A stretch of 47,301 nucleotides of DNA from a bacterium 1xD42-87 (GTDB lineage: Bacteria; Bacillota; Clostridia; Lachnospirales; Lachnospiraceae): positions 1 to 47,301 of the forward strand of contig RAYM01000045.1 of NCBI GenBank assembly GCA_003611805.1, read 5' to 3'. Positions within the stretch are counted from its first letter, which is position 1; every line of letters begins with the position of its first letter. The notes under the pieces were generated by a model that saw only the letters and a list, made by a program, of their open reading frames with translations, ran no database searches and was not told where the DNA came from. Positions 42,475 to 47,301 of the stretch are shown here, piece after piece. The translations under genes and the position numbers were made by a program.

Positions 42475-42993
42475 TCACAGCATTAGTATCGCCAGGAGCA
42501 GCCCTGTCAGAATGCTTACGCTGTGTATCATTTTTGACCTGTTTTCCACTGCTTCCTCCGCCTGTCGGTATCTGCCTTCAAAAAAGAGTTCCGCCTGTCC
42601 GACGCGCCCTGCCTGTCCGCCCTCTTCCCGGAAGCGCAGGCTTTTTGCAAGCTCTGTCACTGTCCTTCTCTCATCCTCCCGCAGCGGTAACGGCTCCAGA
42701 CACTTCCCTATTTCCTCCTCCCAGACTTTTGGAAAATCTGTTCCGCCCTCCCCTTCCGTCCTCTCGTAGATGCGTCCGAAGCACCGAGAATAACACTCAT
42801 CATTTAATTCTGCCAGCGAAAGACATATCTCCGGCATCGTATGCTTTCCGTAGGAGATTTCGCTCCTCATCTGTGACAGCATCTGAGAAAGAGCCCTCAA
42901 ATGTCTCACCCGTTCCTTCTCCTGCCCCGCCAGACTGTGCCCCCATCCGGCGCAGCCGACAAGAATACATAGGACACCTACCGCCTTGTACAT
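42475..42993 (-). CDS. spoIIIAB: Stage III sporulation protein AB
   Basis: The 172-residue protein has a membrane segment at each end (MYKAVGVLCILVGCAGWG and SILTGLLLAILML) and a helical middle (LRALSQMLSQMRSEISYGKH), which is the SpoIIIAB pattern, similar to type II secretion GspF. It overlaps spoIIIAA by 16 nt. Confidence 0.93.
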   Translation of the reverse strand: MYKAVGVLCILVGCAGWGHSLAGQEKERVRHLRALSQMLSQMRSEISYGKHTMPEICLSLAELNDECYSRCFGRIYERTEGEGGTDFPKVWEEEIGKCLEPLPLREDERRTVTELAKSLRFREEGGQAGRVGQAELFFEGRYRQAEEAVENRSKMIHSVSILTGLLLAILML

Positions 42994-43928
42994 GGTTTTC
43001 CTTCCTTGTCATAAATTTCCACGATCCTGCACGCGCCCTGTCTGCGGTCCATCATCACATACCGTTCAAACAGCCCCTGCTCCATAATATAGCTCATGTA
43101 ATTTTTCTGTCTTACTTCCTCCATGGAACCGCCGTGAATCGTTGCCAATAGTTTACAGCCGCATCCGCCCGCCATCTGCAGCGCCTGCGCATCCGCCAGA
43201 CTCCCGACCTCATCCACTGCCAGCACTTGTGGCGCCATGGAACGGATCAGCCGCATCATGCCCTCCACCTTCGGGCAGCCGTCCAGCACATCCGTGCGGA
43301 TTCCCACATCATTTTGCGCCACGCCGAGATAGCTTCCCGCTATCTCCGAACGTTCGTCCACCACACTCACATTGACCCCGCGCCCGTAAACCGTTCCGTC
43401 CGAAACCTGCCTGATAATATCCCGCAGCATTGTGGTCTTTCCGCCGCCTGGCGGAGAAATCAGAAGGGCGCTCATCACCCGCCCATCCTCGAACAGCCAG
43501 GGCATCAACGCATCCGCGGCGCCTCGTATCTGATGGGCGATACGAATATTTAAATAACGGATGTATTTCATATTTTTAATCCGCCCTTCCCCATCCAGAA
43601 TCACCTGCCCGGCAACCCCTACCCGGTGTCCCCCCTGCACAGTCAGGAATCCCTGTCTGATCTCATCCGCAAAGGCATAGATGGAATACCTGCACAGATG
43701 ACCGAGTATGCTCTCCAGTTCTTCCGGCGCCGATTTAGCTGCCGCTTCCGGCATGTCCACGATCCGCCCCTGCCTATCCACAAAAGATTCCCTGTTATCG
43801 GCCAAGATGGATATGGGCAGGCACGCCCGGAGCCGGATTTCCTGAAGCCGCTTTGCCTGTTTCGCCACCTCCCGCCACCTGTCCCGGCTTTCTTCCGGAA
43901 ACAAGCCGAGTATCTCTTCCGCGCGCAT
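42978..43928 (-). CDS. spoIIIAA: Stage III sporulation protein AA (secretion-type ATPase)
   Basis: The 316-residue ATPase has the Walker A motif PPGGGKTTMLRD near 159-170 and Walker B in MAPQVLAVDEVGS. It resembles type II/IV secretion ATPases and powers the sporulation channel. I chose ATG 43928 (MRAEEILGLF) because GAGGGG stands 6 nt before it; ATG 43934 has no spacing. It is the first gene of the complete AA-AH operon. Confidence 0.94.
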   Translation of the reverse strand: MRAEEILGLFPEESRDRWREVAKQAKRLQEIRLRACLPISILADNRESFVDRQGRIVDMPEAAAKSAPEELESILGHLCRYSIYAFADEIRQGFLTVQGGHRVGVAGQVILDGEGRIKNMKYIRYLNIRIAHQIRGAADALMPWLFEDGRVMSALLISPPGGGKTTMLRDIIRQVSDGTVYGRGVNVSVVDERSEIAGSYLGVAQNDVGIRTDVLDGCPKVEGMMRLIRSMAPQVLAVDEVGSLADAQALQMAGGCGCKLLATIHGGSMEEVRQKNYMSYIMEQGLFERYVMMDRRQGACRIVEIYDKEGKPCTRR

Positions 43929-43975
43929 CGCCATCCCCTCATTTCATAATATAATTCACACCATACCAGCCTTTA

Positions 43976-44003
43976 CATGTATCTGTCCCATTACAATATA
44001 TGA
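43976..44003 (-). promoter_or_regulatory. Candidate sigma-E promoter of the spoIIIA operon
   Basis: On the minus strand TCATATA (43997-44003) and GATACATG (43976-43983) stand 13 nt apart. The Bacillus sigma-E consensus is KMATATT, 13-15 nt, CATACAHT. The match is 6 of 7 and 6 of 8. The spoIIIA operon is sigma-E-dependent in Bacillus. It lies about 50 nt before spoIIIAA. Confidence 0.6.
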
Positions 44004-44126
44004 AACTTTGTCCACGTTATGTCACACTATTGCAATTTCCCATCGAATGCAAAAAAAACCAGTGGCATTTCATTTGAAAAGAGGGTAGAATAGATAGGGT
44101 AAAATGGTGATCAAAGAGGAAACGAT

Positions 44127-44957
44127 ATGAAGCTGGACATGCATTGTCACACAAAGGAAGGATCTCCCGACGGAAAACTGGAACTGCTGGAAAATATTTC
44201 TATTTTAAAGCAGAAGGGCTATCAGGGAATGCTCATAACAGACCATAACTCCTACAAAGCCTACCGTTATTATAAAAAATGTAAGGAAAAGCCGGACGAT
44301 TTTGTTGTCCTGAAAGGAGTAGAATACGATACCATAAACGCGGGGCACATGCTCATTGTGATGCCCACAGGCGTCAACCTGCCGATTCTGGAGCTGAGAG
44401 GACTTCCCATCATCCTCCTTATAGAAATTGTCCATTTCTACGGCGGTATTATCGGACCCGCACACCCCTGCGGTGAAAAATTTTTGAGTATCTGCAACAC
44501 GCTGCGAGGCAGATTTTACGAGCATATTTACCACAAATTTGATTTCGTGGAAGGCTACAATGCCTGCGAGGACGCGGATTCCAATATGCGCGCTATGTCG
44601 CTTGCACAAAAACACAGCCTGCCCTGTTTCGGCGGCAGCGATTCCCACAAGGAGGACTGCGCCGGTTTCGGCTACACGATACTGCAGGAAGACATTGCCT
44701 CCGAGACGGAACTGATCGACTACATCCGTTCCGGCAAACCCACCCTGATCGGCGGACGCCACTACATGCATACCACGAAAGCCAAACTTGGAAAAGTAAA
44801 CAATGTACTGGTATACTCTTTCTGGCTCTATAACAAATTCCTTGCGCTGTTTCGCCGCAAAGCACGTAATTTCGAGCTGATGGAAAACCAGCTCCTTGAT
44901 TCTATCCGCGCCGGGAAGCGCAAAGATCCACGCTATATTCCGTTGAGAGACGAGTGA
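44127..44957 (+). CDS. PHP-domain metal-dependent phosphoesterase
   Basis: The 276-residue protein starts with the PHP signature MKLDMHCHTKEGSPDG and has DHNSYKAYR, PAHPCGE and FGGSDSHKED, the four metal-binding motifs of the family. Stand-alone PHP proteins of this size hydrolyse phosphate esters such as 5'-nucleotides or histidinol phosphate. The substrate here is not clear. The ribosome binding site AGAGGAAACG precedes it. It is divergent from spoIIIAA and ends in a shared terminator. Confidence 0.9.
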   Translation: MKLDMHCHTKEGSPDGKLELLENISILKQKGYQGMLITDHNSYKAYRYYKKCKEKPDDFVVLKGVEYDTINAGHMLIVMPTGVNLPILELRGLPIILLIEIVHFYGGIIGPAHPCGEKFLSICNTLRGRFYEHIYHKFDFVEGYNACEDADSNMRAMSLAQKHSLPCFGGSDSHKEDCAGFGYTILQEDIASETELIDYIRSGKPTLIGGRHYMHTTKAKLGKVNNVLVYSFWLYNKFLALFRRKARNFELMENQLLDSIRAGKRKDPRYIPLRDE

Positions 44958-44987
44958 AATCCCCCGCGGCATGCTGCGGGGGATTTC
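44956..44987. terminator. Strong bidirectional terminator
   Basis: GAAATCCCCCGC (44956-44967) and GCGGGGGATTTC (44976-44987) form a perfect 12-bp stem with an 8-nt loop. The A-rich and T-rich parts lie in the stem, so it can work both ways. It overlaps the stop codon of the PHP gene and lies 18 nt from the convergent CmpB-type gene. Confidence 0.85.
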
Positions 44988-45005
44988 GTCCTCACGGCAG
45001 ACGCG

Positions 45006-45953
45006 TTATCTTTCTGCCTTATCGTTCGCCAGTTCTTTCAGCTCCTCAAACTCGCTCTCATATTCGTCACTTCGCATAGTCGGATTATTCCGTATCATAT
45101 CGCGCTTGTAAAAATCCAGAAGTCTGCCATAGCCCTTCTCTCGTTCCCGATAGGAACTGAATTTGCCGCGCAGCTCGGCAATTTCCTCCCGGACGCTCTC
45201 CCCATACGCCGAAGGTCTGCTCAAAAGCGCCTCCTTGATCATGGCGAACCCCTGCTCCAGACTGGCAGACAGATCCCGCAGGCGGGTGCTCCTGCGCTCC
45301 TCCCTGTCAAGACGCCTCTGCTCCTTCTCATCATTGTTAAACGCAATCAACACGTCCAAGCGCTTCTGCATACGCAAAAGCTCCTCCTTTATGCCCACAA
45401 GCCTGACCATAAGGTCTCGCAGGTCAAGAGCCGCCTTGAAGGAGAGCGTAAAATCAGCCACGACATAAACGTTAAGAAACACCGTCAGGTGATGCAGCAG
45501 CTTTTCCGGCATAGCATACATCAAATTCTCGATGGGGCTGTGTATCACTCTTGTCATCAAAATGGTAAAAAAGCCCCACGCCAGCGATGATTTCAGACAA
45601 ATATAGCCCTTGTAATTCATAAACCGTCCCGAATAATCCCAGTATCTCACCTTAAAAAGCGCTTCCATGGCGGCACCCGTCACATACTCGAGAGCCGTCG
45701 CACCGACCACGCCCGCAAAGTAAGTAAGCAGTATGTTATCCGCAAAGGGCATGGACACCACCAGCATCATAATTGCCCCTGTCCCGTACAGCGGCAAAAA
45801 GGGGCCTCTCATAAAGCCCCTGTTTACCCATTTCCGGGATCTGATCGACACATAGACCGACTCGAAGCACCAGCCTCCGAAACAGTAAAAATAGAACAAA
45901 AACAGCCATTGAAATCCTGTGTAACCAAGCATAACCTTTAACCTTTCATACAT
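45006..45953 (-). CDS. CmpB-type membrane protein (putative ABC transporter permease, PF06541)
   Basis: The 315-residue protein has about five transmembrane segments in the first 180 residues (GFQWLFLFYFYCFGGWCFES, GPFLPLYGTGAIMMLVV, LEYVTGAAMEALFKVRYWDY) and a charged coiled-coil C-terminal half. The WCFESVY and WDYSGRFMN motifs mark the CmpB family common in Lachnospiraceae; the transport role is only a database label. It abuts the GTPase gene upstream with a 1-nt overlap (45953). Confidence 0.85.
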   Translation of the reverse strand: MYERLKVMLGYTGFQWLFLFYFYCFGGWCFESVYVSIRSRKWVNRGFMRGPFLPLYGTGAIMMLVVSMPFADNILLTYFAGVVGATALEYVTGAAMEALFKVRYWDYSGRFMNYKGYICLKSSLAWGFFTILMTRVIHSPIENLMYAMPEKLLHHLTVFLNVYVVADFTLSFKAALDLRDLMVRLVGIKEELLRMQKRLDVLIAFNNDEKEQRRLDREERRSTRLRDLSASLEQGFAMIKEALLSRPSAYGESVREEIAELRGKFSSYREREKGYGRLLDFYKRDMIRNNPTMRSDEYESEFEELKELANDKAER

Positions 45954-46882
45954 CAGACAAAGCTGATGACTTCCTCTTTCGGCGCCCTCGTCCGCTCCAC
46001 ACTGAGGGCATGCAGTACCGGGCCTTCCTCCTGATACTGCTCAAAGTACGACGTCTCTACCCGCGCCGTGACCTTCACCCACTGCTGGTCTTCCAGTTCT
46101 TCCGCCTTCCCATACTCACAGGCATATCCCAGAAAAGCCATATCCTCCGCACAGCAGGTCATCGCCATGCGTCCCGGCACAAAGTAGCCCTTCGGAAACT
46201 GTTTCGGCTTCAACACCATCCCCACAAAGGAGACTGTCTTTCCCTCGTATCTTTCCGGATGATCCATGGTATCCAGATACCATATTCCATAACGCTCGTT
46301 ATCAAGTTCGATCACAGGCGCCTTCAGATCATACGGCAGATCCTCCTCCATAATCTCATTGATCTCCCCGTTGGAATCCTCAAACACAATCTCCGCCTTT
46401 GGATTGATCGCCTTCACGTTCCGCTTGTAGCTGCCAAGATCCTCCACACCATCGCAGCGGTTAAATATAATCAACTCCGATTTCCGTATCTGCTCCGCAA
46501 GCAGAGACTTCATATTCGTAAAATACATGGGAAAAGTGGAGGCGTCGATCGTGGTGATCTGCTGCTCGATCTTCCAATGCCACGGAAGTTTCATTTCTTT
46601 GTAGTTCCACATACCGTTAAACTCGATAATAATACGCTCCGGCTTATGCTTTTTCTCCAGTTCGATCAGGTGGTTTGGCGTAAATTCCTCCTCCCCGTCA
46701 ATCAGCTCAAGCACCGTGCGGCTCTGCCGAAGAAGCACGGGATCATACTCGTTCTCCCCCTCCTCACAGAGAATAAGCAGGGTTTTCCCCCGCACCTGAA
46801 AATAAGGCTGCGCCAGCGTATAGGTGATAAACTCTGTCTTGCCGCTCTCCAAAAAGCCGTTAATCATATAGACCGGTTTCAA
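45953..46882 (-). CDS. G3E-type GTPase fused to a DUF1980/YcgQ-like domain
   Basis: The 309-residue protein has a CobW-type P-loop (GFLESGKT, residues 9-16) and the guanine motif NRCD (141-144). The usual CxCC metal motif of G3E GTPases between Walker A and B is not present. The last 100 residues resemble the DUF1980/TIGR03943 OB-like domain found beside YcgR-type permeases (VSFVGMVLKPKQF, MTCCAEDMAFLGY with C243 and C244). A role in metal, probably zinc, handling is inferred from this and from the His-rich GTPase next to it. Confidence 0.8.
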   Translation of the reverse strand: MKPVYMINGFLESGKTEFITYTLAQPYFQVRGKTLLILCEEGENEYDPVLLRQSRTVLELIDGEEEFTPNHLIELEKKHKPERIIIEFNGMWNYKEMKLPWHWKIEQQITTIDASTFPMYFTNMKSLLAEQIRKSELIIFNRCDGVEDLGSYKRNVKAINPKAEIVFEDSNGEINEIMEEDLPYDLKAPVIELDNERYGIWYLDTMDHPERYEGKTVSFVGMVLKPKQFPKGYFVPGRMAMTCCAEDMAFLGYACEYGKAEELEDQQWVKVTARVETSYFEQYQEEGPVLHALSVERTRAPKEEVISFV

Positions 46883-46935
46883 TCTTCCTTCATCCCTTTC
46901 TCATTTCTTTTACATTAAATAATATCACTCGTAAT

Positions 46936-47301
46936 TTATTTTCCAAACAGCGCTGCCAGCTTCTCTTCTTTCAGCTGGGAGCCGATCACACAGAATTTTC
47001 CTGTCACGCCGGGTTTTCCGTCCCTGACATTGCTCTCCTCGGGCACATAGTCAAAATAAATCCAGCCGCCCTCTGCGCCGGCAACCATGCCTTTCGCGCG
47101 GAGCACCATGCCGTACTCTTCCTTATCAAGCTCCGCCAGAATATGCGCGATCTCTTCTTTCGTATAAACCGCAGGCGTCTCAAGCCCCCAGCTTGTAAAC
47201 ACCTCGTCCGCATGATGGTGGTGATGGTCGTGTCCTTCATGGTCATGATCGTGATGACAGTGCCCGTGTCCCTCGTCGTCCTCGTCGTGATGACAGTGCC
47301 C
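46936..47301 (-). CDS. Partial CobW-type GTPase, C-terminal part with His-rich metal-binding segment
   Basis: The frame runs in from the right edge and gives 121 residues. It opens with a His/Asp-rich stretch (GHCHHDEDDEGHGHCHHD and on to HDHHHHHADEV) and continues with the CobW C-terminal domain (YGMVLRAKGMVAGAEGG, WIYFDYVPEESN) to the end LAALFGK. The His-rich loop is typical of G3E chaperones that handle zinc, nickel or cobalt. The N-terminal GTPase part is outside the window. It lies 53 nt upstream of the second GTPase. Confidence 0.88.
   Translation of the reverse strand, partial: GHCHHDEDDEGHGHCHHDHDHEGHDHHHHHADEVFTSWGLETPAVYTKEEIAHILAELDKEEYGMVLRAKGMVAGAEGGWIYFDYVPEESNVRDGKPGVTGKFCVIGSQLKEEKLAALFGK

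Noticed and set aside
46010..46918. Plus-strand open frame of 302 codons
   Set aside because: Antisense shadow of the G3E GTPase gene; composition is unlike the real genes here.

Overview
The window reads as a chromosomal segment of a spore-forming, Gram-positive Clostridia bacterium, most like the Lachnospiraceae. The reasons are a complete spoIIIA operon, spoIVB, remA, an Asp23 protein, purine-rich AGGAGG-type ribosome binding sites, a conserved Spo0A DNA-binding domain, and a gut-type oligosaccharide locus. Base composition is near half G+C by eye. Species cannot be named from the sequence alone. I saw no rRNA, tRNA, CRISPR array, phage or intact transposon. Almost all genes lie on the minus strand, so each operon reads from right to left.

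Layout. (1) 1-5.8 kb is a housekeeping operon from one strong promoter at 5.8 kb: yicC, remA, gmk, rpoZ, rimO, pgsA, cinA, then a truncated Gly/Asn/Gln-rich protein. (2) 5.9-11.9 kb holds plus-strand rqcH, facing a minus-strand trio of glgA, a SpoVB/MurJ-like flippase and a lipoprotein metallo-hydrolase. (3) 11.9-12.8 kb has a small protein that is only the Spo0A DNA-binding domain, behind a structured repeat. (4) 12.8-24.8 kb has a chemoreceptor, then an AraC-controlled operon for oligosaccharide import and breakdown (binding protein, two permeases, GH3, GH43, SGNH esterase), with araC divergent. (5) 24.7-25.1 kb is a scar: a decayed AAA/DUF4143 ATPase and a duplicated, diverged 3' tail of spoIVB. 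(6) 25.1-35.6 kb is the classic cluster asp23-nusB-xseA-xseB-ispA-dxs-tlyA-nadK-argR-recN-spoIVB. (7) 35.7-43.9 kb has a transglutaminase-like protein, prfC and spoIIIAA-AH behind a candidate sigma-E promoter. (8) 44-47.3 kb has a PHP phosphoesterase, a CmpB-type membrane protein and two G3E (CobW-like) metal GTPases, the last cut by the window edge.

The main interest is the spore-gene neighbourhood. Gene order follows the Bacillus/Clostridia pattern up to spoIVB, but spo0A, normally next, is absent there. In its place are the ATPase scar, a second spoIVB tail that differs almost only at synonymous sites, and the sugar operon; a receiver-less Spo0A_C protein lies about 12 kb further on. A second item is an intergenic element of about 110 nt, present in two full copies (12.5 and 28.3 kb) whose long stem shows compensatory base changes, plus one truncated copy before spoIIIAE. 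A third is the set of phased operator-like repeats between araC and the binding-protein gene.
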